Assembly: GCA_000421085.1 (NCBI GenBank)
Contig: ATWE01000022.1
Location: forward strand, 1-64,000
Source of the DNA: Ensifer sp. USDA 6670
Lineage (GTDB): Bacteria > Pseudomonadota > Alphaproteobacteria > Rhizobiales > Rhizobiaceae
Direction of reading: 5' to 3'
DNA length: 64,000 nucleotides
The notes beneath the pieces were generated by a model. That model was given only the letters and a program-made list of their open reading frames with translations. It did not search any database and was not told the DNA's origin. Position 1 is the stretch's first letter. Every line of letters begins with the position of its first letter. Below, in pieces: positions 7,494 through 15,515 of this stretch. The position numbers and the translations under genes were made by a program.

Positions 7494-7775
7494 TCACGCT
7501 CTAGAGCTCTTCGAAGAGGAGCGTTGCTTCTCGAGCTCGCGCTTCGCCATCAACGCTACGCCTTCAATAAGCATCCGCGACGTTGCGGCGCGCTCGACAT
7601 CGTGCCGGCGCTTCTGCAGCTCTTCGACCTTCTTCATCTCTGAGGTGAGGTTGTCTCGGAAGCCGTCTATCCAGTCCATACCTTCCTCTCCTTTCGACGC
7701 GGCGACTTCGACTATCAACCGCTGGAGCATCATAAAGGTGGCTTGGACGGTGGCGCGCATTTCCGAGTCTGTCAT
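7494..7775 (-). CDS. Small helical hypothetical protein (93 aa)
   Basis: The start at 7775 follows an AGGAG site (CAACAGGAGACCGGA then ATG), better than the upstream in-frame start at 7877. The protein is nearly all helix, with a likely coiled coil around MKKVEELQKRRHDVERAA and a lysine/serine-rich tail. No enzyme motif or membrane segment is seen. It lies 63 bp upstream of the DUF7674-like gene on the same strand. Function unknown. Confidence 0.6.
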   Translation of the reverse strand: MTDSEMRATVQATFMMLQRLIVEVAASKGEEGMDWIDGFRDNLTSEMKKVEELQKRRHDVERAATSRMLIEGVALMAKRELEKQRSSSKSSRA

Positions 7776-8034
7776 TCCGGTCTCCTGTTGTGGGATTGCT
7801 CTCAAGCAAAAATACAACCTGAAGTCCAGTAAAATGCGGTCACGACCGTGTGCGTTGGCCGAAAACGGCAAATGCAAATCCGAGTCACCGAGTCCCGAAA
7901 TAAAAGCGAACTGGTCTTCTGCACCAGTTAAGTAAGCGGCCTTTCCGTTTACATCGAGCCCGGATTTCTCAATGATTCTCGGGCCACCGTTTACAGTTTT
8001 TCCGGAGGAAAGCCTGCAAATGCGGGGTTAGCTT

Positions 8035-8084
8035 TCTGCCTTCTAAGCAGGTTGTCGCAGGTTCGAGTCCTGCAGGGGTCGCCA
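8035..8084 (+). tRNA. 3' fragment of tRNA-Arg(TCT), probable att-site scar
   Basis: The 3' part of a tRNA is intact. The anticodon stem is TCTGC/GCAGG with loop CTTCTAA (anticodon TCT at 8042-8044). The T arm is GCAGG-TTCGAGT-CCTGC (8057-8073), followed by acceptor strand AGGGGTC, discriminator G and encoded CCA (8082-8084). The expected 5' acceptor strand (GACCCCT) and D arm are missing upstream. Such 3' tRNA fragments are what tyrosine-recombinase islands leave at their distal att site, and an integrase remnant begins 24 bp away. It is not expected to give a functional tRNA. Confidence 0.82.
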
Positions 8085-8107
8085 AACCACCATCTAAGCT
8101 GTTGATC

Positions 8108-8343
8108 TTATTTAAGGTGCGACCGAGCACGGATTTTGGTGCGACCTATATTCTGTTCGCGCGGCGTTCCGAAGCCGTCTTTGCAAGGCTTATCGGCTGC
8201 CTTCGCGTACATCTCGGCCATCGCGAGCCGAGTCCAGCCGTACATCGCCATCAACTCATGAGCCGTAGCGCCTGCGTCGGCAGCTATGGTGGCGCCTGCC
8301 TTGCGGAGCCCAGGCGCTAAAACTCCGACGCGCCGGAAGATCC
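8108..8343 (-). pseudogene. Tyrosine recombinase (phage-type integrase) C-terminal remnant
   Basis: The minus strand reads GLRKAGATIAADAGATAHEL, then MAMYGWTRLAMAEMYAKAAD. This is the C-terminal catalytic region of tyrosine integrases: the H-x-L-R-K box (here PGLRK, the histidine lost), then the W-T-x-x-x-M-A-x-x-Y segment with the nucleophilic tyrosine in AEMYAKAAD. The frame ends at a TAA (8108-8110). Further upstream it degenerates and meets a TAG about 80 bases before the homologous part, with no N-terminal domain. Its position next to the tRNA-Arg 3' fragment fits an integrative element that has lost its recombinase. Confidence 0.85.
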
Positions 8344-8513
8344 TGCAAGCGTCGTGACAGCAGTTTTCAAGCTGACCCTAGGCCGTGCAAAGCGTGTTTG
8401 CACTGAACCGGCGACGGAAAGCTGCCGGTTGACTTTCGTTAAGCGCTTCGCTACCTCTGGTGGATTAATACCCCTAAATTTTACCAGTAACTTTTTATCG
8501 GAAAGGGCGCTCG

Positions 8514-8714
8514 ATGATCAGAAGCGTCGTTGAGATTATTGTCGCTGTTTTTATCAAGTCGATCGGAGTGGCGTTGGCTGCGGTTGGGATCGAGGCGGTG
8601 GAATACGGTAGCCCTTTGCAATTACTGCTCGTCATATCTGCCGCCGCTGTTTTGTGCACGATGGCGGTATGGGCCGCTTTGCGCATTTTCGACCATGATT
8701 ATCATATCGGCTGA
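8514..8714 (+). CDS. Small membrane protein, hypothetical (66 aa)
   Basis: Two hydrophobic helices fill most of the protein (residues 5-27 and 34-58), with a short polar tail ending in FDHDYHIG. A GGAAAGGG stretch lies upstream of the ATG at 8514. Small two-helix proteins like this are common in rhizobia. No family is recognised. Confidence 0.5.
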   Translation: MIRSVVEIIVAVFIKSIGVALAAVGIEAVEYGSPLQLLLVISAAAVLCTMAVWAALRIFDHDYHIG

Positions 8715-8883
8715 GCTGACCGAAGGCAGGAAATGTTCAAATCTCGATCAGCGAGCCTGTTTCATCTTAGTATTGCGGTGATCATGCGATCTGCTCTGTC
8801 GGCGATCCTTCGCGTCTCCGCTCGGTGATGAACGTACCGCGCAAGTCGTGCAGTCGTGCGGCAGGGTGGTCGCCTTCGAACCG

Positions 8884-9252
8884 TCATTGCCCAGAGGGTA
8901 CTGGGCAGGAAAGATCTCCCTCCTGGCAATTGAGGTAGGCCTTAAGTGCCTTCGTTCTATCGGCCGTCAATTCGGTTCTGCAGGCGGTGACGAGCATAGG
9001 ATAGGCGCTACCGTCGGCACTGGCTGATGTCTGAAATGCGCACTCATTGTCGCGAAAGGAAATCCAGGCCTTTTGGGCGGAGATCAGAAGCCTTTTCGTG
9101 TCGGCGTCATCGCCAATGCGCGCCTCAATTTCCTTGAACGTCGAATTCAGTTCCTTGTCAGCCGTAGCGAACGCTTCGTCGCCTTCGGCTGCAACTGCAA
9201 CAGTTCCAGACAAGCTGACGAGCATAGCGGCGGGGATCAATAGGGTGCGCAT
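8884..9252 (-). CDS. Lysozyme-inhibitor LprI-like protein (DUF1311), exported
   Basis: A signal peptide (MRTLLIPAAMLVSLSGTVAVAAE) precedes a domain with the DUF1311/LprI pattern: ADKELNSTFKEIEARIGDDA, then LLISAQKAWISFRDNEC, then a second cysteine in VTACRTELTADRTKAL and a final pair in LNCQEGDLSC. Members are periplasmic or lipid-anchored, and some inhibit lysozyme. The length (122 aa) is usual for the family. I chose the start at 9252 because it begins the signal peptide; the frame extends to 9333. It stands alone between the element scar and the tRNA-like sequence. Confidence 0.85.
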   Translation of the reverse strand: MRTLLIPAAMLVSLSGTVAVAAEGDEAFATADKELNSTFKEIEARIGDDADTKRLLISAQKAWISFRDNECAFQTSASADGSAYPMLVTACRTELTADRTKALKAYLNCQEGDLSCPVPSGQ

Positions 9253-9394
9253 CTGTAAGCTCCTCGGGTTCGACAGTGTTGTGCAGCCATCGATGGTGAC
9301 TGGGACGCGAGGCTCGCGCATGGGCTTAGTCAAAGCAAGTGGTCAAATCTGTCCCCTAACGCTTAAGGGGGGTGGATGCATCCGGCAACAATCC

Positions 9395-9470
9395 GGCAGG
9401 GGCAGGGCAACTGGTAAGCCGCGTGGCTCATAAGCTGGAGCTCGCAAGTTCGAACCTTGCCGCCGCAACT
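9395..9470 (+). tRNA. Degenerate tRNA-like sequence with CAT anticodon loop
   Basis: A perfect T arm (GCAAG-TTCGAAC-CTTGC, 9444-9460), a D-arm-like GGC...CTGGTAAGCC and a CTCATAA loop (anticodon CAT) are correctly ordered and spaced for a tRNA-Met/Ile type. However, the anticodon stem pairs poorly, and the 5' acceptor strand matches the 3' strand at only about four of seven positions. It is probably a decayed or element-borne tRNA. A functional elongator or initiator tRNA is unlikely. Confidence 0.45.
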
Positions 9471-9548
9471 GTCCATCCCGGAGAGACAGGTAGCAGAGCG
9501 TACCTCAGACACGGGCTAGCGACCCCGATTGCAAAGGCGCGTGGCCTG

Positions 9549-10343
9549 TCAGGCAACACGCTCGGCCCGGATCATGAGCAGGAATGCGGCCAGATCGCGC
9601 CATCTGACGAAACGAGGTGCGAGTTCGCATGCCTCCGCCGTCGGCTGCGGCTCGCGCACTTCGACGATGCGGAACCCGGCATCAGCGATGCCGTTGAGAT
9701 ATTCGCTGATAGTGCGGGGAAAGCGTGGCACCTCAAACAGCACGACGTCCTCCTCACTCGGGCGGTCGCCAAAGCGCCATCTTTCAACGAAATTGGTTCG
9801 ATCGAAGTAGCGTGACACCACCAGCCCCGTCGCCCTACCATCACCCTCCTTCTGCCATCGCAATCCGGGAGTGATGAAACAGGGGTGCAGGATGCTGAAC
9901 GCGATAAACCCGCCGGGGCGCAGCAACCTGAATGCCTCTCGCATCGCGGCTGGGAAGTCTGGCCCATCCATCAATGCCATGGTTGAGACGACCGCATCGA
10001 AGGAGGCATCCTCGAAACCGGTGTTCTGGTTATAAGATTTAATCCCGTAGTGGATGCCGAGCGGCTGCTGCTCTTCAACAGCGCGAGCATGGCGGATCAT
10101 CTGCTCCGAAAGATCGATGCCGGTCATTCGAGCGCCCATTGCGGCGAACCGTCTCGTATTGAAACCTTCGCCGCAGCCGAAGTCGATCACGTCCAAGCCG
10201 CTGATTGGGGGAAGGAAGGCCAGGAATGCCGGGAGCGTGAATAGGTCTCGATAAGTGTCGTAACCGTGTCGAACATCATGCGCCCATTGATCGGCATTGT
10301 CGTTCCATCGGGCCGCAACTTCCGCCTCTGACACCTGGGTCAC
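9549..10343 (-). CDS. Class I SAM-dependent methyltransferase
   Basis: The Rossmann-fold methyltransferase motifs are clear. Motif I is VIDFGCGEGFNTRRF (about residues 54-68), followed by GIDLSEQMIRHA, then DASFDAVVSTMALMD, then LLRPGGFIAFSILHPCF. The remaining half, with DRTNFVERWRFGD and RTISEYLNGIADAGF, fits the UbiE/SmtA-like group; the substrate cannot be told. I chose the GTG at 10343, six bases after AAGGAG, over the longer ATG at 10403. It diverges from the small gene at 10439. Confidence 0.88.
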   Translation of the reverse strand: MTQVSEAEVAARWNDNADQWAHDVRHGYDTYRDLFTLPAFLAFLPPISGLDVIDFGCGEGFNTRRFAAMGARMTGIDLSEQMIRHARAVEEQQPLGIHYGIKSYNQNTGFEDASFDAVVSTMALMDGPDFPAAMREAFRLLRPGGFIAFSILHPCFITPGLRWQKEGDGRATGLVVSRYFDRTNFVERWRFGDRPSEEDVVLFEVPRFPRTISEYLNGIADAGFRIVEVREPQPTAEACELAPRFVRWRDLAAFLLMIRAERVA

Positions 10344-10438
10344 GCCATGCTCCTTTTCGGGATACGATTTGTCATGTTTTTGTTTCGAGCGAACCAGCAA
10401 CATTATGCTATTACGTCCGCCGCTGAGGAGAGGACCGC

Positions 10439-10603
10439 ATGAGCGACGATAAGATCATTAAATTTGAGCGACGCAAATCGAAGCCGCAGCCGAGGGCGGC
10501 CACTCCAGTGCGGCGGAAGACGCTTACCTGGCTTGCCGTGATAGCGGGGTTGGTCCTGGTGTGGGCGTACTACCAATTCATCGCGCCGCCGAACATGCCA
10601 TGA
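10439..10603 (+). CDS. Small single-pass membrane protein (54 aa)
   Basis: The frame starts at the ATG at 10439 after GAGGAGAGG. A basic N-terminal half (KFERRKSKPQPRA) is followed by one transmembrane helix (TWLAVIAGLVLVWAYYQFI), giving an expected N-in orientation. It diverges from the methyltransferase gene. Its stop overlaps the ATG of the next short frame (ATGA at 10600-10603). The coding look is good but the function is unknown. Confidence 0.6.
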   Translation: MSDDKIIKFERRKSKPQPRAATPVRRKTLTWLAVIAGLVLVWAYYQFIAPPNMP

Positions 10604-10737
10604 GAGGCGCTTCGTGGAGCAGGCTTCCACGTCCGCTGGTGACAAAGGAAGCCGACGGCCTTTCGGGGTTGGCAACCCATGTTTTTGAGAGACAGGCAGA
10701 CGGCAGCTTGAAACTCAAAGCGCACACCTTCAACTGA
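10600..10737 (+). CDS. Short hypothetical ORF coupled to the preceding gene (45 aa)
   Basis: The ATG overlaps the stop codon of the 54-aa membrane protein gene. The 45-residue product (starting MRGASWSRLPRP, then VTKEADGLSGLATHVFERQA, ending KLKAHTFN) has balanced composition. The ATGA coupling is the main support; no homologue or motif is recognised. Confidence 0.4.
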   Translation: MRGASWSRLPRPLVTKEADGLSGLATHVFERQADGSLKLKAHTFN

Positions 10738-10785
10738 GAGATCCACGCCTCCCGGGAAGCCAAGAGGGATAGTGTACTTAGTGTA

Positions 10786-10968
10786 CTATCTTGCAAATGG
10801 CCTTCGGCTTCTTTGGGGCCGCCGGCAGCCATGACGGGTTCTGACGGCCGGGGCGATGATCGACCCGGTGGGCGGCGCCTCCGGTTCCCGCTCGACCGCA
10901 AGTATGCTCATCACGATAGAGATGAGCACGAGTATGAGTACCAGAAAGGCTATTCCCGCTTTATCCAT
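10786..10968 (-). CDS. Possible small membrane protein (60 aa)
   Basis: The N-terminus is a strong transmembrane helix (GIAFLVLILVLISIVMSILA) followed by an acidic/proline stretch; the last 20 residues are arginine-rich and look non-native. The ribosome site is poor (a G run directly against the ATG). It may be real only in its first half. Confidence 0.35.
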   Translation of the reverse strand: MDKAGIAFLVLILVLISIVMSILAVEREPEAPPTGSIIAPAVRTRHGCRRPQRSRRPFAR

Positions 10969-11207
10969 CCCCCATCATGGCGAGGTGAATGCGAGCAAAC
11001 CGGGGCAAAACTCGACGAAGAAGGTCACCGACGCCTGTTACGGTTAATTTTATCTGAATCAAGCCTGCTCCTGACGCAACCGGGCATCTCGACACCGGAT
11101 CGCACACAGTTTTCCCGCGAATGCTCTCGCTCATTTGCGCAATCGGCGACGCCTCGGCGGTTGCAAAGGGTGAACAAGGCCGAGCCGCGCAATTTAAATC
11201 CCTATCC

Positions 11208-12374
11208 TTAAGCTGCCGCGCTCCGCGCCTCGGTCACTGCCGCACGAACATGGACGTGGTGGCGCAAAATAAGCGCATAGATCGCCGCGTAAATGCCGAT
11301 CACGATCACGCCTACCCATTCGATTCTGAACGGCGTGAACTGGTAGGCCATGACCAGACCCAGCTGAAGAAAGAAGTGCAGCGGATAGTATGCTCCCGCT
11401 CCGAGCCGCGACTTCGTCCAGCCGAGATTGAGGCCGTAGAGACGGATCAGGGAGTCGAGCGAATTCACGACGAAGATGATGCCGACCGTGACCATGAACC
11501 AGTTCAGCCACGTCGGTATAACGATCTGCTGCTGGAAATAGATGTAAAGCACCGCGAACCACACTGCCAAGGGGATCGAAGGCAGGAGGATCATCGCGAC
11601 CGCCAGCCGCCATGTCCTCAGCCCTCCGACGAACATGGAAACGAACTGGCCGATCATGATGCTCCAGGAGAACCACCAGAACAGGTAGAACTCGTGATAT
11701 TCCGTGATCGGACCGACGAAGCGGTGCAGGTTGGCAAAATAGTCCGACAGCAAGCCCACGTTAGACACGAGGCCGCTGAGGCCAATATTGCTGTAGAAAT
11801 ACGCAGCTGCCAGAAGCGCCACGAGAGCCAGGGTCACGAACATCCATGTCGAGGTGACGGCCAGCCATTTCATGAAATTGACGTTGCTGCTGGAATAGAC
11901 TGATGCCGCGATGACGGCGACGACGATAGCCCAGCGCGCCGGCATCGAGATTCCCTCGATATAGCTCGGCAAGGCCGTGAGGAAGAGATAGCAGGTGAAC
12001 GCGCATGTCGCGATGACCGTGAGATTGTAGACCCATTTGACGGCGGCGATCTCGAAGATCTTGAGCCGGGGTTCGAGGACAACGAAGTAGAAGGCCGAGA
12101 GGAAGTACATCATCCAGACCAATGGTCCCCACATGCCGAACTCGATTGCGAGAGGATTAGTGAAGCCGTAGGCGCTATCGGCCGCATAGGCCGGAAACTC
12201 GGTCAAGGGGAGCATGACCAGCCCCATATCCAGGCCAGCGGTGAAGAGCAGCGCCACGAATGTGTATATGCCGACGGGAGTTAGCCCGCGACAGTGGACG
12301 TTGCCCCAGCGGACGATGACGAAGACGGCGCTGAGAAGGACCGCCGCATAGGCGGTGCTGATGATGTAGCTCAC
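11208..12374 (-). CDS. BCCT-family-like transporter (divergent, short)
   Basis: The protein of 388 aa has about ten hydrophobic segments. One segment, YLFWWFSWSIMIGQFVSMF near residue 225, resembles the tryptophan-rich signature of betaine/choline/carnitine transporters, whose members import zwitterionic quaternary-amine or sulfonate compounds. It is shorter than typical BCCT proteins (about 500 or more), so the first helices may be absent. The GTG at 12374 after GGGGGAG is chosen over an earlier frame opening. Its neighbours, an Lrp regulator, a cysteine-desulfurase-like enzyme and a persulfide dioxygenase, suggest a sulfur amino acid or similar zwitterion as substrate; this is inference. 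Confidence 0.65.
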   Translation of the reverse strand: MSYIISTAYAAVLLSAVFVIVRWGNVHCRGLTPVGIYTFVALLFTAGLDMGLVMLPLTEFPAYAADSAYGFTNPLAIEFGMWGPLVWMMYFLSAFYFVVLEPRLKIFEIAAVKWVYNLTVIATCAFTCYLFLTALPSYIEGISMPARWAIVVAVIAASVYSSSNVNFMKWLAVTSTWMFVTLALVALLAAAYFYSNIGLSGLVSNVGLLSDYFANLHRFVGPITEYHEFYLFWWFSWSIMIGQFVSMFVGGLRTWRLAVAMILLPSIPLAVWFAVLYIYFQQQIVIPTWLNWFMVTVGIIFVVNSLDSLIRLYGLNLGWTKSRLGAGAYYPLHFFLQLGLVMAYQFTPFRIEWVGVIVIGIYAAIYALILRHHVHVRAAVTEARSAAA

Positions 12375-12556
12375 GGCAGATCTCCCCCTCTTGTCGTCCC
12401 GCCGCATCCGATCGGACGGGAGCGGCATGAGGCCACAAGCATGGCGATTTCAAACGTCCATCAGCGACGCGGCGCTAATCGTGAACGACGCGCACTGCGG
12501 CCGTTTCGAGCCGTACGCGATCGACAATGGCCTTGAAACTACGCAAATCGAGAGGC

Positions 12557-13039
12557 TCACCGGAGACGCGTCAAATCCACAGGACGGTTGTTGATGATCG
12601 CTTCCATCGAAAAGAAGCCGGTCACGGTGGCGAGGTCGAAATTTGTGATGAGCTTCTGATAAAAGGCGTCATAGCCGGACATGCCCCTGGTGACGACCTT
12701 GATCAGGTAGTCCCATTCGCCGCCGATGCGGTAAAAATCGATGACTTCGGGAAGTTTCTCGACATGCGCCCTGAAGGCGTCGCTCCACTCCTTGGAATGA
12801 TGGCGCGTGCGAATCATCACGAATACGATGAGATCGAGGCCCAACGCGCCGATATCTATATCGCTGTGGGATCCGCGGATCATTCCGATCGCGTGAAGCC
12901 GCTGGAGGCGGCGCCAGCAGGCGTTTTGCGACAGCCCTACCTTCTCGGCCAGTTCGCGCTGCGACAGGTTCGAATCCTTCTGCAGCGCCACCAGGATCTT
13001 CAGATCGAACCCGTCGACTTTAGCTTGAGATTCGATCAT
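12557..13039 (-). CDS. Lrp/AsnC-family transcriptional regulator
   Basis: The protein has 160 residues, the usual length. The N-terminal winged helix-turn-helix is clear (DGFDLKILVALQKDSNLSQ, RELAEKVGLSQNACWRRLQR), followed by the RAM ligand-binding domain with FYRIGGEWDYLIKVV. Lrp-family proteins typically sense an amino acid and regulate adjacent transport or catabolic genes. It faces the aminotransferase gene with only about 70 bp between the starts, so it probably controls both that operon and the BCCT-like gene behind it. Confidence 0.92.
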   Translation of the reverse strand: MIESQAKVDGFDLKILVALQKDSNLSQRELAEKVGLSQNACWRRLQRLHAIGMIRGSHSDIDIGALGLDLIVFVMIRTRHHSKEWSDAFRAHVEKLPEVIDFYRIGGEWDYLIKVVTRGMSGYDAFYQKLITNFDLATVTGFFSMEAIINNRPVDLTRLR

Positions 13040-13108
13040 GTGACACAAAATCCGAGAGGAATTGCAGAAAATAGGTGAACATTTCGACGGTGCGGCAGAA
13101 TACAATCG

Positions 13109-14638
13109 ATGTCAACATTCAAGCCTCGGGAGGTGATTGTGCAAGCTGTCCGCTATGAGCCGAAAGAGAACGTCACGCCTCTGGAGCGCTTTCGCCGAGG
13201 GCTGGACCGCAGCGGTCTTATAGACTTCCTGCGGGATGATCTCGTCGGCGCCACTTCTCAGATCGAGGGCCCCTACGGCATCAAGAACCTGGTCTATGCC
13301 GACTATGTTGCATCCGGCCGGGCGCTTGGAACGGTTGAACGCTTCATCCTGGAAGAGGTCCTGCCATTTTACGCCAATAGCCATACCGAGGCTTCCTACT
13401 GCGGCGGCTTCATAACCCGCATGCGGCGGGAGGCGCGGGCGTTGATCGCCGAGTGCTGCGGAGCGGACGAAAGACATGCGGTCATCTTTACCGGATCCGG
13501 CGCGACTTCAGGGCTGAACCGCCTCGTCAAACTGTTCGGCGTCGCGGAAGCAATCGCGGCAGGCAAGACCGTACGGGTCATCATCGGTCCGTACGAGCAC
13601 CACTCCAACATACTTCCCTGGCGCGAAAGCGGGGCGGAAATCGTAGAGCTGACCGAGTCGCCGGGGGGCGGCCCGGACCTTTTCATTCTGGATCAGGCAC
13701 TGCGAGCCGGATCTTGCGACCTGACCATCTGTACATTGTCCGCGGCCTCGAACATTACGGGAATCACCAGCGACGTCGCCGCGATTACCGACCTGGTGAA
13801 ATCGGCCGGGGCCAAGATGATCTGGGATTATGCAGGGGCCGGTCCCTATGTACCGATTTCGATGTCGCCGAGCGGCTCTGCGGAGATCGACGCCATCGTT
13901 CTCTCGCCACACAAGTTCATTGGCGGCCCGGGCGCTTCCGGCATTTTGATCGTCCGGCGCGACGGCCTGGCAACGAGCAAACCTTCCTGGCCGGGTGGCG
14001 GGACGGTGAAATTCGTCTCGCCGGAGACGCATGATTACAGCGACAGCCTCGAAGCCCGCGAAGAGGCGGGGACACCAAACGTCGTCGGGGACATCCGGGC
14101 GGCTCTCGCCTTTGCCGTCAAGCACGCAATCGGATTGAAGGAAATGGCGAAGCGCAATCGCCAGCTTACCGTTCGTGCCTTTTCCGCATGGAAGGATGTC
14201 CCGCAATTGGAGATACTTGGACTTCCCGCGCTGGACCGGCTACCAATTTTTTCCTTCCGCATCCGCAACGGCAAGGGGGGATTTATGCACCAGCAACTCG
14301 TTACTCGCATGCTGAGCGACCGGTTCGGCATTCAGGCCCGTGGCGGTTGCGCCTGCGCCGGGCCCTATGTTCACAGGCTGCTGTCAATCGATGCACAGCA
14401 GTCAGAGCAGATGCGCCGAGCCATCCTCGCCGGCGACGAAATAAAGAAGCCCGGCTTCACGCGGTTGAATTTCAGCGTTCTGCTCTCGGACGAAAAGGTG
14501 AAATTCATCCTCGATTCCGTAGCGAAACTGGCCGCCGACGCTCCGGCGTTCGAGCAGGATTACGACTTCGATCCGGCACATGCGATCTTCTTCCCTCGTG
14601 TAGCGGCCGAGAAAGGCACCGCACATGCACGGGCCTGA
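13109..14638 (+). CDS. Class-V aminotransferase-fold PLP enzyme, cysteine desulfurase-like
   Basis: This large class-V PLP protein of 509 aa has Asp240 in WDYAGAGPY, the Schiff-base Lys269 in SPHKFIGGPG and a PYEHHSN motif near 161-167. A cysteine-rich RGGCACAGPY at about 411-420 lies where group II cysteine desulfurases carry their catalytic cysteine loop. It is longer than SufS/CsdA by roughly 100 residues at both ends. A likely reaction is removal of sulfur from cysteine or a related substrate as an enzyme persulfide. The gene overlaps the persulfide-dioxygenase-like gene by 14 bp and diverges from an Lrp regulator, which supports a sulfur-catabolic role. Confidence 0.85.
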   Translation: MSTFKPREVIVQAVRYEPKENVTPLERFRRGLDRSGLIDFLRDDLVGATSQIEGPYGIKNLVYADYVASGRALGTVERFILEEVLPFYANSHTEASYCGGFITRMRREARALIAECCGADERHAVIFTGSGATSGLNRLVKLFGVAEAIAAGKTVRVIIGPYEHHSNILPWRESGAEIVELTESPGGGPDLFILDQALRAGSCDLTICTLSAASNITGITSDVAAITDLVKSAGAKMIWDYAGAGPYVPISMSPSGSAEIDAIVLSPHKFIGGPGASGILIVRRDGLATSKPSWPGGGTVKFVSPETHDYSDSLEAREEAGTPNVVGDIRAALAFAVKHAIGLKEMAKRNRQLTVRAFSAWKDVPQLEILGLPALDRLPIFSFRIRNGKGGFMHQQLVTRMLSDRFGIQARGGCACAGPYVHRLLSIDAQQSEQMRRAILAGDEIKKPGFTRLNFSVLLSDEKVKFILDSVAKLAADAPAFEQDYDFDPAHAIFFPRVAAEKGTAHARA

Positions 14639-15500
14639 TGTAGCTGCCTTTTACGACGCGGCCACTGGCAGCATTCAGTATGTCGTGGCCGACCCGGAAA
14701 CGGGCAAATGCGCGGTCATCGATCCGGTGCTCGACTTCGATCAGAAATCGGGCTCCACCGCGACGACGAACGCCGACGCCATCCTCGATCATGTGGCCAA
14801 GCAGGGGTTGAGTGTCGAATGGATACTTGACACCCATCCGCATGCGGATCATTTCTCGGCGGCACGCTATCTCAGAGGTCGAACGGGGGCGCCAACGGCC
14901 ATCGGCGAGCACGTGAAAAGCGTGCAGCAGATCTGGAAACAGATCTACAATTGGCCGGATTTCATCTGTGACGGTTCACAGTGGGATCGGCTGTTTCGCG
15001 ATGGCGATATCTTCAATATCGGGAACCTCGAGGCCCGTGTATTGCACTCGCCGGGGCATACACTTGCGTCGATCAGCTACATTGTCGGCGATGCGGCTTT
15101 CATTCACGACACGCTGTTCATGCCTGACAGCGGGTCCGCCCGCGCCGACTTTCCCGGCGGCAGCGCCGAGAGCCTGTGGAATTCGATTCAGGCCATTCTC
15201 ACCCTTCCGGGTGAGACCCGCCTCTTCACCGGACATGACTACCGGCCAGGCGGCCGTGAAGCTCTGTGGGAAAGTACGGTGGCGGATCAGAAAGCCAACA
15301 ATGCGCATGTCGCCGGAAAAACAGGGACGGATTTCGTCAATCTGCGCGAGGCGCGCGACAGGACCTTACCGATGCCCAAGCTGATTCTGCATGCGCTGCA
15401 GGTCAATATTCGCGGCGGAGAACTGCCTGTCGCCGAGGGGAATGGCCGCCGATACCTCAAGATACCGCTGGACGCCTTCCCCGGTGCCGTCTGGGAATGA
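14625..15500 (+). CDS. ETHE1/Blh-like MBL-fold persulfide dioxygenase
   Basis: The metallo-beta-lactamase metal ligands of glyoxalase-II/ETHE1 enzymes are present: THPHADH (His71, His73, Asp75, His76), His145 in SPGHT, Asp162 in IHDTLF and His204 in TGHDY. In ETHE1-type enzymes these bind one Fe(II), which oxidises glutathione persulfide to sulfite. The length (291 aa) and the DADFPGG-like segment (ARADFPGGSAE near 172-182) fit the Blh/persulfide dioxygenase branch. It overlaps the upstream desulfurase-like gene, so the pair may make and then oxidise persulfide. True substrate not proven. Confidence 0.88.
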   Translation: MHGPDVAAFYDAATGSIQYVVADPETGKCAVIDPVLDFDQKSGSTATTNADAILDHVAKQGLSVEWILDTHPHADHFSAARYLRGRTGAPTAIGEHVKSVQQIWKQIYNWPDFICDGSQWDRLFRDGDIFNIGNLEARVLHSPGHTLASISYIVGDAAFIHDTLFMPDSGSARADFPGGSAESLWNSIQAILTLPGETRLFTGHDYRPGGREALWESTVADQKANNAHVAGKTGTDFVNLREARDRTLPMPKLILHALQVNIRGGELPVAEGNGRRYLKIPLDAFPGAVWE

Positions 15501-15515
15501 CGGGGCAGCGATGAC

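Noticed and set aside
8731-8826. 31-codon plus-strand frame after the small membrane protein gene
   Set aside because: It has only a weak ribosome site and no motif; there is too little evidence to call a gene.
12294-13078. Long plus-strand frames opposite the BCCT-like and Lrp genes
   Set aside because: They are antisense shadows of well-supported genes, rich in Asp/Arg/His as expected for high-GC complementary frames.
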